From Chloroflexota bacterium (GTDB lineage: Bacteria; Chloroflexota; Dehalococcoidia; Lucifugimonadales; Lucifugimonadaceae): a stretch of DNA of 64,000 nucleotides. The notes under the pieces were generated by a model. That model made no database searches, had not been told where the DNA came from, and saw only the letters and a list, made by a program, of their open reading frames with translations. A program made the position numbers and the translations under genes. Of this stretch, positions 1 through 7,437 are shown piece after piece (positions within the stretch are counted from its first letter, which is position 1; every line of letters begins with the position of its first letter). The stretch spans positions 100,022-164,021 of the forward strand of contig VXSB01000060.1 of the NCBI GenBank assembly GCA_009838175.1, read 5' to 3'.

Positions 1-3000
1 GTCGGAGAGTTCGGCTAGCTGGTTTGTGATGCGTACGGTTTCGACGCTTACGGTGCAGACGCGTTTGAGGAGATCGATGACGTGTTCCTTGTGGTCGGCG
101 AAGCGGTAGGTGTTGAAGCGTTCGCTGATGGTCGGGTCTCTGGGTTTGTGTTCTTTGTATTGGTAGAGAACCCATTCGAGTGCGGAGCGGATTCCGAGTT
201 GGTATTGCCAAGCAGAGTCGGGGATGTCGGTCAGGGTGGTCTGGTCGTCGAGGGTTATGATGTTGCGATTCTTGTCAGCACGGAGTCGAGGTTTGCCGTC
301 TGGTTTTTCATGCTCAACGCGGTTCAGGTTCCAAGGACTGACAGATTCGAAACCGATGTGGAGGTCTAATAGTTCCTGTCCTAACAGCGCCCATTCGTGG
401 AAGTTGGGATGGAGGGGTAGGCGAGGGAATTCTTGCAGTAGATCGATAGCGTAGATCTCGCGGTATTTGGGGTCGTGAAGCGCCGCGTAGGTGTATGCGA
501 AGATATCCTCGGCGCTGATCCTATCGTCGCCATAATGCTCGCAGATTTGCCTTAGGCCCCATTCGGTGATATTGCCGTCTTGATTGCCGTCGGAGTTGTA
601 ACGGTAGAGGGGTAGGCATTGAGTGTCGCCAGTTAGGTGAAAATCGGACAAGCGATCAGTGGCGAGGACGTAAAATGTCTTGCCATTAACACAGAAATTG
701 ATGACATTATTGGACTCCACTAGATTTTTACCGAACATTTGTTCATGATTTTTAGTAAGTACATCATTCATTATTGAGTCTGCGAAATGTTGCTTCACAA
801 TGAAGGGACGATACAGCGACTGAACGCGATTAGCCTCGCTGTAAATAATGCGCCTTCCGCGCCGGTACTCGTTACGCAGGTCACGACTCCACTTGATTAC
901 CGGAGAATATGAATCGTCGCTATTTTCCAAAAATCCGTTATAGACATCAGCAAAAAACAGTGCCTTGTTTCTCAAGTTGCCGACATCAAAATCGAACACC
1001 CAATCGTCACGGTTGGATTTCACCGCATTGGTGAAAAGACCGAATACCGCCTGCTCTTCATCAGAGGTCTTGGCGAACTTAGTCTCTCGGTTGGCGAGAG
1101 ACATCAAGCGTGCGAAATCAGTGTCGGACTGGTTGAGCCAATTGCTCCTTTGATCTGGGACGATGGTCTGAAAATCGATGTCGTCCAGCATGGTCTCGCT
1201 CAAATATGCCAGTTTGTCCACTGCTAGCTCCGCGTCTTCCCGGCGAGCGTAATGAATGCTGCATTTTTCGCGTTTGGCATTGACCCTCACAAAGAAACCA
1301 ATTGCTACGCCAGTTTGTATACCGAATACGTTGTGAGTCGTGCCCGCAATCTTGGGATTCCGACGAACATCCGACCCAAGGTCTAATACATACAGATCGC
1401 TAAATTCTTCCGCAGCAAGCTGGCGGAAACCGTCATCTTGTCTGGTATCGAGATATGCCCGATTCGTTATAAACGCGATGATGCCGTCGTCGTCGAGGCG
1501 ATCCGACGCCCAACGGAGGAATCGTTTGTACATATCGTACTGATGCGTCTTTTGGGCTCCACTTTGCTTTACGTACGTTTCACTGATACGCCGATCTATC
1601 TCGACGTACTCGCGGTTCGGGTTGAATTCATTCCAGTTAGTCTGACTGTCGTTGTAGGGAGGATTGCCGATGATGACACTGATAGGCTTTTCGTTCTGTT
1701 CTTGGATGCGTATCCAGTTGTCGACTGAGAGGCCGCCGAGGTTGAAAGTGCTCTGCCGAGTCACCGCTCCGCTGGTGCTGCCCGACTGCTGCCAATCCAT
1801 GTTGTCCAGCGTGTCTACGAAACAGAGATTAGGGAATTCTAGGTATTGGCCGGTCTTTTCCCTGTAGCTGTACTCGATGTTCAGGTTGGCGATGTAGTAG
1901 GGAAGGATGGCAACCTCGTTGGCGTGGATTTCGTTTAGGTATTTGTATTCGAGTTGGTCGGTTGGCAGGTAGTCGATGAGGCTAGTGATGAAGGTGCCGG
2001 TCCCTGTGGCGGGATCGAGGATCTGGACGTTTTCGTCGGCTAGAGTGCGTCTGAAGTGCTTTTGCAGCAGGTAGTCAGTGCCTCGGATGATGAAGTCAAC
2101 GATCTCGTTGGGGGTATAGACGATGCCCAGGGTATCGGCGGCGGCGGGGTTGTAGGTCTTGTAAAAGTCTTCATAGATGGCTTTGAGGAATTGCTGTTTC
2201 TCGGAGTAGTCTGCTATCTCGTCGGCGGCTCTTCCGATGACTCCGTAATAGGCGCGCAAGCGGTCAATGGCCTGGCGTCGGACATCGCCGGTAAAGAAGG
2301 TTTCCTCGAGGGTTGTGAGTTCGCGAGCGATGTTGTTTTCGCGGTGGAACTGGTCTTCGGCGAACACTCGGAGAAAGATGTCTTGGGTGAGGATGTGTTG
2401 CAGGAGCATCTCGCGGACGTCGTCTTCGGTGACGGCGGGGCTGATGCTCTGTTGGCAGAGTGCGAGAAATTCAGCGGCGCGTTGCTGGTATTCGGCGTTG
2501 TTGGCCTCGGCTTCTTCGACTGATTGGCGGAGGTTTTCGAGGACGGTGGGGAGGTCTGTTTTGAACTGTTGCTGCGCGGCGCGGAACTCCTCGATTTGGG
2601 GGAGTTCGTAGTTGAGGAATCGGAGGATAAGACGGTCGAGCTGTGCGGCGTCAGTCATGTCGACGCGCATGGTTTCTTCGCGATCTTGAATTAGAACTGC
2701 GGTCTGAGAGTCTTCGAAGAGAATGTTGTCGCGTGGGTATCCTTGGTTGAGTTTGGCTTGGATCTCGGCGTCTAAATCGTCGTGGGTGTCTTTGGCTTCC
2801 CAGTAGCCGCGGGCCATGCGGAGGGTGTCTTTGACGGTGCCGTCGGGGACGCCTCCCTGGCTCGCCAACTCGGGGATGAGTACGAGTTTCTCGCGGTGGT
2901 CAGAGCAGTACTGGGAGAGGCAGTTTTGGAATGCCGGACGGATGTTGAGTTCGTTGTCGGAACCGCCGAATTGGATGATGTCTTCGAGTTCGGTGTAGTA

Positions 3001-3027
3001 GCGGTCTATGTGGGGGTAGGTTGGCAT
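1..3027 (-). CDS. Restriction-modification enzyme, nuclease plus N6-adenine methyltransferase (3' end beyond window)
   Basis: I translated this from ATG at 3027 leftwards; the frame stays open for 1009 codons to base 1, so the C-terminus is missing. Residues 1-110 look like a PD-(D/E)XK nuclease: VPDG with D62, then E77-A-K79 in YWEAKD. After a helical stretch (about 130-290) comes a class I methyltransferase: motif I DPATGTGTF at 338-346 and catalytic motif IV NPPY at 455-458 (IIGNPPYND). The part after about residue 560 would be target recognition and resembles the C-terminal region of type ISP enzymes. No RecA-like helicase lies between nuclease and methyltransferase, unlike LlaGI/LlaBIII-type ISP enzymes, so a type IIG-like single-chain enzyme is the best reading. 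It probably methylates adenine in, and cuts near, an unknown site. The family is confident, the subtype is inference. Confidence 0.85.
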   Translation of the reverse strand, partial: MPTYPHIDRYYTELEDIIQFGGSDNELNIRPAFQNCLSQYCSDHREKLVLIPELASQGGVPDGTVKDTLRMARGYWEAKDTHDDLDAEIQAKLNQGYPRDNILFEDSQTAVLIQDREETMRVDMTDAAQLDRLILRFLNYELPQIEEFRAAQQQFKTDLPTVLENLRQSVEEAEANNAEYQQRAAEFLALCQQSISPAVTEDDVREMLLQHILTQDIFLRVFAEDQFHRENNIARELTTLEETFFTGDVRRQAIDRLRAYYGVIGRAADEIADYSEKQQFLKAIYEDFYKTYNPAAADTLGIVYTPNEIVDFIIRGTDYLLQKHFRRTLADENVQILDPATGTGTFITSLIDYLPTDQLEYKYLNEIHANEVAILPYYIANLNIEYSYREKTGQYLEFPNLCFVDTLDNMDWQQSGSTSGAVTRQSTFNLGGLSVDNWIRIQEQNEKPISVIIGNPPYNDSQTNWNEFNPNREYVEIDRRISETYVKQSGAQKTHQYDMYKRFLRWASDRLDDDGIIAFITNRAYLDTRQDDGFRQLAAEEFSDLYVLDLGSDVRRNPKIAGTTHNVFGIQTGVAIGFFVRVNAKREKCSIHYARREDAELAVDKLAYLSETMLDDIDFQTIVPDQRSNWLNQSDTDFARLMSLANRETKFAKTSDEEQAVFGLFTNAVKSNRDDWVFDFDVGNLRNKALFFADVYNGFLENSDDSYSPVIKWSRDLRNEYRRGRRIIYSEANRVQSLYRPFIVKQHFADSIMNDVLTKNHEQMFGKNLVESNNVINFCVNGKTFYVLATDRLSDFHLTGDTQCLPLYRYNSDGNQDGNITEWGLRQICEHYGDDRISAEDIFAYTYAALHDPKYREIYAIDLLQEFPRLPLHPNFHEWALLGQELLDLHIGFESVSPWNLNRVEHEKPDGKPRLRADKNRNIITLDDQTTLTDIPDSAWQYQLGIRSALEWVLYQYKEHKPRDPTISERFNTYRFADHKEHVIDLLKRVCTVSVETVRITNQLAELSD

Positions 3028-3151
3028 GGGGAGATTCTAATCTTTTAGGGTGGGCAGGTTTGAAACCTGCCCCTACAGTTGGGCGGGACTGGATGGACGT
3101 TCCGTCCGCTGAAGCGCCCGCCTTCGCGGGAATGATGGGAGCCTCCGTCAC

Positions 3152-3204
3152 GGGCATCCCCTGCGTTCGCTTCGCTCCGCGTCCCCTTACGCTTCGCGAA
3201 GGGG
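3152..3204. repeat. Dispersed palindromic element, copy A
   Basis: Begins GGGCATCCCCTGCG, continues through a GC-rich arm pair and ends in the hairpin CCCCTTACGCTTCGCGAAGG plus GG. The same layout recurs at 3278-3336, 5534-5593 and, more diverged, at 6061-6133 and 63872-63930. It is too short to encode a transposase, so any movement would be non-autonomous. Confidence 0.75.
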
Positions 3205-3277
3205 AGGGAAATGGCGTGCTTTGCTTTTCTCTGGATTCCGGCTTTCGCCGGAATGACGGTGTAGAGCCGTCTAAGGT

Positions 3278-3336
3278 GGGCATCCCCTGCGAGCGTCGCT
3301 GCGCTTGCTCGCGTCCCCTTACGCTTCGCGAAGGGG
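3278..3336. repeat. Dispersed palindromic element, copy B
   Basis: Shares the GGGCATCCCCTGCG head and the CCCCTTACGCTTCGCGAAGG tail hairpin with copy A. The middle forms its own stem (GCGAGCG ... GCTCGCG), which differs in sequence from copy A but keeps the pairing. Confidence 0.75.
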
Positions 3337-3477
3337 ACGGGCGACCACGAGGGTCGCCCCTACGGCTGTATGAAACTCCTGTGTCTCGCTTCGCTAACCC
3401 CCTCTTAATCTCCCCCTGAGAGGGGGAGGGGAAGGGATTTTGCTGACGCAAATAGGGGAGGTTTTCGACTTGCGACG

Positions 3478-3520
3478 TCCTCCCCCTAGCCCTCTCCTGA
3501 AGGAGGGGGAATGTAGGGGT
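3478..3520. repeat. C/G-rich palindrome ending GGGGTGTTTTA
   Basis: TCCCCCTAGCCCTCTCCTGA followed by AGGAGGGGGA forms an inverted repeat, and the element ends in GGGGTGTTTTA. A related end is seen at 7425-7437, beside ahcY. The last bases merge into the DUF3800 start codon at 3519, and the AGGAGGGGG block may act as its ribosome-binding site. Confidence 0.6.
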
Positions 3521-4361
3521 GTTTTATGATACTAATGTTGTGGTTAATCTGAATCAGCCGAGCGGGTTTGTGGCGTACATCGACGAGTCTGGCGATGAGG
3601 GTTTTGTTTTCAATCCGGATGGTTCGGGGAGTTCGCGCTGGTTTGTTTTGTCGGCGGTGGTTACGCGTCGGGTCAACGACTTGCAGATGGTCGAGTGTCT
3701 GAGGGATGCGCGCGATGTCTTGGGCAAGTCTCCGAAGACGCCGTTGCACTTCGCTGATTTGAAGCACGAGCAGCGAGTTCCGTACATCAGACGGGTGGGG
3801 AATTTGGATGTCCGCACAATCAACGTTGCCGTTTACAAGCCGTCGATCCGGGAAGTAGGAAAGTTCAAGGGTGAGAGGCACCTTCTCTACCGGTACCTAA
3901 CGCGGTTCTTGGTGGAGAGATTGTGTTTGTTGGTTAATCGTTCGAGGCAGGCACGTCTCGGTAGGAACAAGTCAACCGAGATAATTTTCTCGGACAGATC
4001 GAACATGTCCTACGAAGAGGTGCGGTCCTATCTACGTCGATTGATCGACATAACCGCTAACAATTCGGATGATGTCCGGGTTGATGGTTCAGTGATCGAC
4101 CCTACAAAAGTAAGGTCGGTGCAGCATTCCCAATTAGCGGGATTGCAGGTTGCGGATGCGGTGGCGACGGGAGTGCATTTTGCTCTGAGGTTGAATCGAT
4201 ACGGGGAGACCGAGGATGCTTACTTTTCGCATATCACGAAGACGCTCTACCGGCACAACGGCAAGGTTTTGGGGTACGGGATGAAGTTTTGGCCGGATAA
4301 TTACGATGCTCTGAAAAGCAAAATCCCCCAAATCGTGGATTTGGAGGATTTTTTACATTAA
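3519..4361 (+). CDS. DUF3800 domain protein
   Basis: 280 aa. The N-terminal motif AYIDESGDEGF (residues 19-29) followed by a hydrophobic strand is the hallmark of DUF3800, a family thought to have an RNase H-like fold with acidic active-site residues; a later Asp in LQVADAVATG fits the C-terminal part of that site. Its biochemical role is unproven. It lies beside the restriction-modification gene, divergent from it, and DUF3800 genes are often found in defence or mobile regions. The start at ATG 3519 follows AGGAGGGGG at 3500-3508, but that sequence belongs to a repeat; homology would only demand a start near residue 16, so the first residues may be read from repeat sequence. No signal peptide or membrane segment is seen. 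Confidence 0.75.
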   Translation: MFYDTNVVVNLNQPSGFVAYIDESGDEGFVFNPDGSGSSRWFVLSAVVTRRVNDLQMVECLRDARDVLGKSPKTPLHFADLKHEQRVPYIRRVGNLDVRTINVAVYKPSIREVGKFKGERHLLYRYLTRFLVERLCLLVNRSRQARLGRNKSTEIIFSDRSNMSYEEVRSYLRRLIDITANNSDDVRVDGSVIDPTKVRSVQHSQLAGLQVADAVATGVHFALRLNRYGETEDAYFSHITKTLYRHNGKVLGYGMKFWPDNYDALKSKIPQIVDLEDFLH

Positions 4362-4447
4362 GGCCCCAGGTTCCGAGGATCCCACCCGATGCTGCTCGGG
4401 CTGCCGCTCTTCACGAGCGACCTCTACATCTCCTGCGCTTGCCTTGG
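4360..4447 (-). ncRNA. Candidate small structured RNA
   Basis: A strong minus-strand promoter (4453-4482) points into about 88 bases with no ORF. The predicted RNA folds as a closed unit: 5' AAGGC pairs with 3' GCCTT, CAGG with CCTG, AGAGG with CCTC, enclosing two perfect hairpins (CGCTC-GTGAA-GAGCG and CCCGA-GCAGCA-TCGGG). I compared it by eye with SRP RNA, T-box, RNase P and tRNA and found no convincing match. No U-tract follows the 3' stem, so the end is uncertain. It would touch the end of the convergent DUF3800 gene. Confidence 0.45.
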
Positions 4448-4452
4448 TTAAT

Positions 4453-4482
4453 AGTATATTGGAACATTGGTTGTGATGTCAA
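4453..4482 (-). promoter_or_regulatory. Sigma70-type promoter for the candidate small RNA
   Basis: On the minus strand: TTGACA at 4482-4477, an 18-base spacer and TATACT at 4458-4453. Transcription would start near 4447, just before the 5' stem of the candidate RNA. No coding region follows on that strand before the DUF3800 gene, which is read the other way. Confidence 0.6.
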
Positions 4483-4512
4483 GGGGAGGGGCCTCCGAGC
4501 TCCACGCTGCCC

Positions 4513-4537
4513 GGGCGGGTCACAGACCCGCCCCTAC
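4513..4537. repeat. Inverted repeat GGGCGGGTC/GACCCGCCC
   Basis: Nine-base perfect arms with a 3-base loop, followed by CCTACC. The same arrangement (arms, then CCCCTAC) is seen at 3052-3076 with different arms, suggesting a second short repeat family. It lies 17 bases beyond the phosphohexomutase stop codon and could also act as its transcription end. Confidence 0.55.
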
Positions 4538-4553
4538 CGTGGCATGAAAGGGG

Positions 4554-6005
4554 CTAAACGCCGAGATGGGCTCGAAAATCGTTCAGGATTGCGTCGCGTA
4601 GTTCAACGCTTGATGTCTCGGCGTAGATGCGGAGGAGGGGTTCGGTGCCGGAGAGTCGGACTACTGCCCAGGCGTTGTTTTGGAGGTCGAGACGAACGCC
4701 GTCGCGGCGGTCTTCGGCGACAACTTCGATGCCGCCTAAAGTTGTTGGGGCTTTGCCGTTGACGGCGGTTGTGATGCGTTCGCGTTGGTCGGGTGTGAAT
4801 TCGATGTCGATGCGGCGGAAGGTGTGTGGGCCGGTGATTTCGTGGATTTCGGCTAGGAGTTCGGTGGGGGATTTACCGGACATGGCCATGCTCTCGAGGA
4901 AGAAGAGCGCGCTTAAGGGGCCGTCGCGTTCGGGGACGTGTCCGGCGAAGGCGTAGCCGCCACTCTCTTCGCCGCCGAGGACGCAGGCGTTATCAATCAT
5001 CGCGGGTCCGACGAACTTGAAGCCTACTGGTGTCCGTTGTAGTTCTACGTCGTGATGCTCGGTCAGGCGGTCCATCATGCTGCTCATCGTGATGGTGCAT
5101 GCGGCACCGCCGGACAGCTTTCGACGCGATTTCAAGTGATGGAACAGCATCGAAAAGACTTCGAGGGTGGTGACGTATACGCCGTTCTCTGCGACGACGC
5201 CTAATCGGTCAGCGTCGCCGTCGGTGGCGATGCCGACGTCGAAAGCGCCACTCTTGATCGCGGAGATCAGAGGAGCCAAATTGTCTTCAACTGGCTCTGG
5301 TTGCTTCATGCCGGGAAAGGCGGGATTGATCTCGCTCCGAATCTCAGTGACTTCGGTAGCGCCGCCTTCGAGAAGTGCGGCGACTATTCCGGCTCCGGAG
5401 CCGTGCATGGAGTCGACGGCGACGCGGATGCCCGCGGATTTGATGCGGTCGATGTCGACTAGATGCCCAAGTTGGTCTAGGTAGGGGGAGACCATGTTGG
5501 TGGTTTGGATGGGGGCCTCCGCCCGTCCTCCCCGGGCATCCCCCGCGAAAGTCGCTTCGCTCTTTCGCGCCCCCTTACGCTTCGCGAAGGGGGCGAGGAG
5601 GGATTCGATGCGTTCTACTTGATCTGGTGGGGCGCTGCCGCCGGCTTCGGATTTGACTTTGAAGCCGTTGTATTCGGGTGGGTTGTGGCTGGCGGTGATC
5701 ATGATGCCGGCGGCGGCGTTCATGGTTGTTACGGCGTAGCTGAGGGCGGGCGTTGGTAGTGGGCGGTCGGAGATTTGGACAGGGATGCCGTGGTTGGCGA
5801 TGACTTCGGCAGCGGCGCGGGCGAAGTTTTCAGATTGGAAGCGGGTATCGTAGCCAACCGCGACGCCGCGGTGTCCTTGATTGATAGCGGTTAAGTCTCT
5901 GGCAACCGCAGCAGCACAAGCGCGTACATTGGCAAAGGTGTAGTCATCGCCGATGATGGCGCGCCAACCGTCGGTTCCGAAACGAATGTCAGGTTGAGGG
6001 GGCAT
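4554..6005 (-). CDS. Phosphoglucomutase/phosphomannomutase (alpha-D-phosphohexomutase)
   Basis: 483 aa cytoplasmic enzyme interconverting hexose 1- and 6-phosphates. All four family motifs are present: catalytic phosphoserine loop ITASHNPP (Ser106), metal loop DGDADRLG (about 262-269), sugar-binding GEESGG (345-350) and phosphate-binding RLSGTEPLLRIY (about 451-462). Residues about 141-165, between the first two domains, are encoded by a palindromic element found elsewhere only between genes; the frame is kept. Glucose versus mannose specificity cannot be read from sequence. It is last in a minus-strand series after metK, with a 129-base gap that itself holds a repeat. Confidence 0.93.
   Translation of the reverse strand: MPPQPDIRFGTDGWRAIIGDDYTFANVRACAAAVARDLTAINQGHRGVAVGYDTRFQSENFARAAAEVIANHGIPVQISDRPLPTPALSYAVTTMNAAAGIMITASHNPPEYNGFKVKSEAGGSAPPDQVERIESLLAPFAKRKGARKSEATFAGDARGGRAEAPIQTTNMVSPYLDQLGHLVDIDRIKSAGIRVAVDSMHGSGAGIVAALLEGGATEVTEIRSEINPAFPGMKQPEPVEDNLAPLISAIKSGAFDVGIATDGDADRLGVVAENGVYVTTLEVFSMLFHHLKSRRKLSGGAACTITMSSMMDRLTEHHDVELQRTPVGFKFVGPAMIDNACVLGGEESGGYAFAGHVPERDGPLSALFFLESMAMSGKSPTELLAEIHEITGPHTFRRIDIEFTPDQRERITTAVNGKAPTTLGGIEVVAEDRRDGVRLDLQNNAWAVVRLSGTEPLLRIYAETSSVELRDAILNDFRAHLGV
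5511..5593. repeat. Dispersed palindromic element, copy C, inside a coding sequence
   Basis: GGGCATCCCCCGCG at 5534-5547, a GCGAAAG/CTTTCGC stem and the tail CCCCTTACGCTTCGCGAAGG at 5571-5590 match the intergenic copies at 3152 and 3278. The leading GGGGGCCTCCGCCCGTC also resembles the sequence before copy A. It lies in the phosphohexomutase gene and reads as residues about 141-165 without a stop. Confidence 0.8.
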
Positions 6006-6060
6006 GGGGGTGTCTGAAGCGCTGATTACGCTGATTTTAGTGATGGGTTTTTGATGGTAT

Positions 6061-6133
6061 GAACCCCCTGCGAGTTCCGCTACGCTTCACTCGCGTCCCC
6101 CTTTTGCTCCGCTTCGCTACGCAAAAAGGGGAG
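6061..6133. repeat. Diverged palindromic element after metK
   Basis: CCCCCTGCGAG, a GCGAGT-type stem and a hairpin of CCCCCTTTTGC against GCAAAAAGGGG. It starts one base beyond the metK stop codon. On the minus strand the second hairpin could end metK transcripts, although no U-tract follows. Confidence 0.6.
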
Positions 6134-6134
6134 G

Positions 6135-7334
6135 TTAAATTCCCGCGGCGGAGCGTAGAGCATCAGCTTTGTCGGTTTGTTCCCAGGGGAGGTCTAGGTC
6201 TTGGCGGCCGAAGTGGCCGAATGCGGCTACGGGTCGGTAGATGGGGCGTCGGAGGTTTAGGGATTGGATGATGCCGCTAGGGCGGAGGTCGAAGGTTTCG
6301 CCGACGAGCGTTGCAATGGCAGTATTCGGCAGTTTGCCAGTGCCTCGGGTCTCCACCATCAAAGACACGGGTTCTGCCTTGCCGATGGCGTAGGCGATCT
6401 GAACTTCGGCGCGTTTTGCCAGCCCAGACGCGACGATGTTCTTGGCGACGTATCGAGCCGCGTATGCGCCGGAGCGGTCAACTTTGGAGGGGTCTTTACC
6501 TGAAAACGCGCCGCCGCCGTGCCGAGCGCTGCCGCCGTAGGTGTCGACGATTATCTTGCGTCCGGTGAGCCCCGCGTCGCCATGCGGGCCACCCGTAACA
6601 AACCTGCCGGATGGGTTGATGAGGTACTTCGTTTCGCCATCGCGCATGTCGCTCGGAACTAGCGGGTCGATTACCTGCTCAATGAGGTCCCGCTCGATCT
6701 GTGATTGCTCAACGTCCGGCGCGTGCCAGGTGGATAAGACGATCGTGTCGATGCGCTGTGGTTCGTGATCTTCGTTGTACTCGACCGTTACTTGGCTCTT
6801 GGCGTCGGGACGCAGGTAGGGGATTCCGCCGTCGCGTCGGGCATCGCTCATGCTTTTTGTCAGACGGTGGGCCAACGAAATCGGGAGCGGCATTAATTCC
6901 GGCGTTTCGTCCACCGCGTAGCCGATCATCATGCCTTGATCGCCCGCGCCCTGCTGTGCATCGTCGGATTCCGAACTGCCGCGGTCTTCCAATGCCGTAC
7001 TTACCGCCGCGTCAATGTCGGGCGATTGGGAGTGAAGATAGACACCTATCTCACAAGTCTCGTGGTCGAATTGATACTCGGGATCGTCGTAGCCGATGCC
7101 ACGAATTGTTTCCCTCGCAACGGCTTCGAAATCTATTTTCGAGCTGGTAGTGATCTCACCGAACATCCACAACCGGTTAGTGGTGCAGGAGGTTTCGCAT
7201 GCTACTCGAGAGTTTGGGTCGCCCGCAAGCGCGGCATCGAGAACGGCATCGGACACCTGATCGCAGATCTTGTCAGGATGCCCGTCGGAAACCGACTCTG
7301 ATGTGAGCAGAAAGTTCGAACTGGATTGTGTCAT
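6135..7334 (-). CDS. metK: S-adenosylmethionine synthetase
   Basis: 399 aa, normal length for the bacterial enzyme, which makes S-adenosylmethionine from methionine and ATP in the cytoplasm. Family signatures seen: [20 protein letters not shown] near the N-terminus (ATP and metal binding), [10 protein letters not shown] in the middle and the glycine-rich [20 protein letters not shown] loop, with the active-site loop Lys and Asp. The start at 7334 gives [18 protein letters not shown], as in relatives. It lies 100 bases downstream of ahcY on the same strand, so SAM synthesis and SAH breakdown are probably co-expressed. Confidence 0.97.
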   Translation of the reverse strand: MTQSSSNFLLTSESVSDGHPDKICDQVSDAVLDAALAGDPNSRVACETSCTTNRLWMFGEITTSSKIDFEAVARETIRGIGYDDPEYQFDHETCEIGVYLHSQSPDIDAAVSTALEDRGSSESDDAQQGAGDQGMMIGYAVDETPELMPLPISLAHRLTKSMSDARRDGGIPYLRPDAKSQVTVEYNEDHEPQRIDTIVLSTWHAPDVEQSQIERDLIEQVIDPLVPSDMRDGETKYLINPSGRFVTGGPHGDAGLTGRKIIVDTYGGSARHGGGAFSGKDPSKVDRSGAYAARYVAKNIVASGLAKRAEVQIAYAIGKAEPVSLMVETRGTGKLPNTAIATLVGETFDLRPSGIIQSLNLRRPIYRPVAAFGHFGRQDLDLPWEQTDKADALRSAAGI

Positions 7335-7364
7335 CTGATTTGTCCTACGTGTGAGACCAATCTG

Positions 7365-7437
7365 TGCCCCCTTTGTCCTTCGGACATTTCCCCTTGGTTT
7401 TCGGTCTCTTGGGCGGGGGAAACCTGGGGGTGTTTTA
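7365..7437. repeat. Palindromic element between ahcY and metK
   Basis: Contains CCCCCTTTGTCCTTCGGACA (a TGTCCTTCGGACA hairpin), a C-rich/G-rich pair and the end GGGGGTGTTTTA that is also found at 3511-3520. The ahcY stop codon (TAA, 7437-7435) lies within this shared end. Confidence 0.5.

Larger units (their letters stand above)
3028..3518. repeat. Repeat-rich intergenic block
   Basis: About 490 bases without a credible gene. It holds several short palindromes in a row: an inverted repeat at 3052-3072, two copies of a roughly 55-base element at 3152-3204 and 3278-3336, a perfect palindrome at 3235-3254 (ATTCCGGC/GCCGGAAT arms), a C/G-rich palindrome at 3411-3427 and a further one at 3480-3510. 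Short ORFs across it on both strands are read-through of these repeats and are not called. Confidence 0.8.

Noticed and set aside
2056-2523. 155-codon plus-strand ORF within the first 3 kb
   Set aside because: Antisense to the methyltransferase gene, which has conserved motifs in the minus-strand frame.
3028-3518. CRISPR array in the repeat block
   Set aside because: The repeats are palindromic, irregularly spaced and not separated by unique spacers of equal length; no cas genes are present.
4360-4447. Bacterial SRP RNA (4.5S) as an identity for the candidate small RNA
   Set aside because: It contains GCAGC and a closed outer stem, but lacks the conserved AGGTCCGGAAGGAAGCAGC-type apical loop.
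4360-4447. T-box leader as an identity for the candidate small RNA
   Set aside because: A GGGTGGGATCC stretch recalls the T-box antiterminator, but no gene follows on that strand and no specifier loop or terminator is seen.
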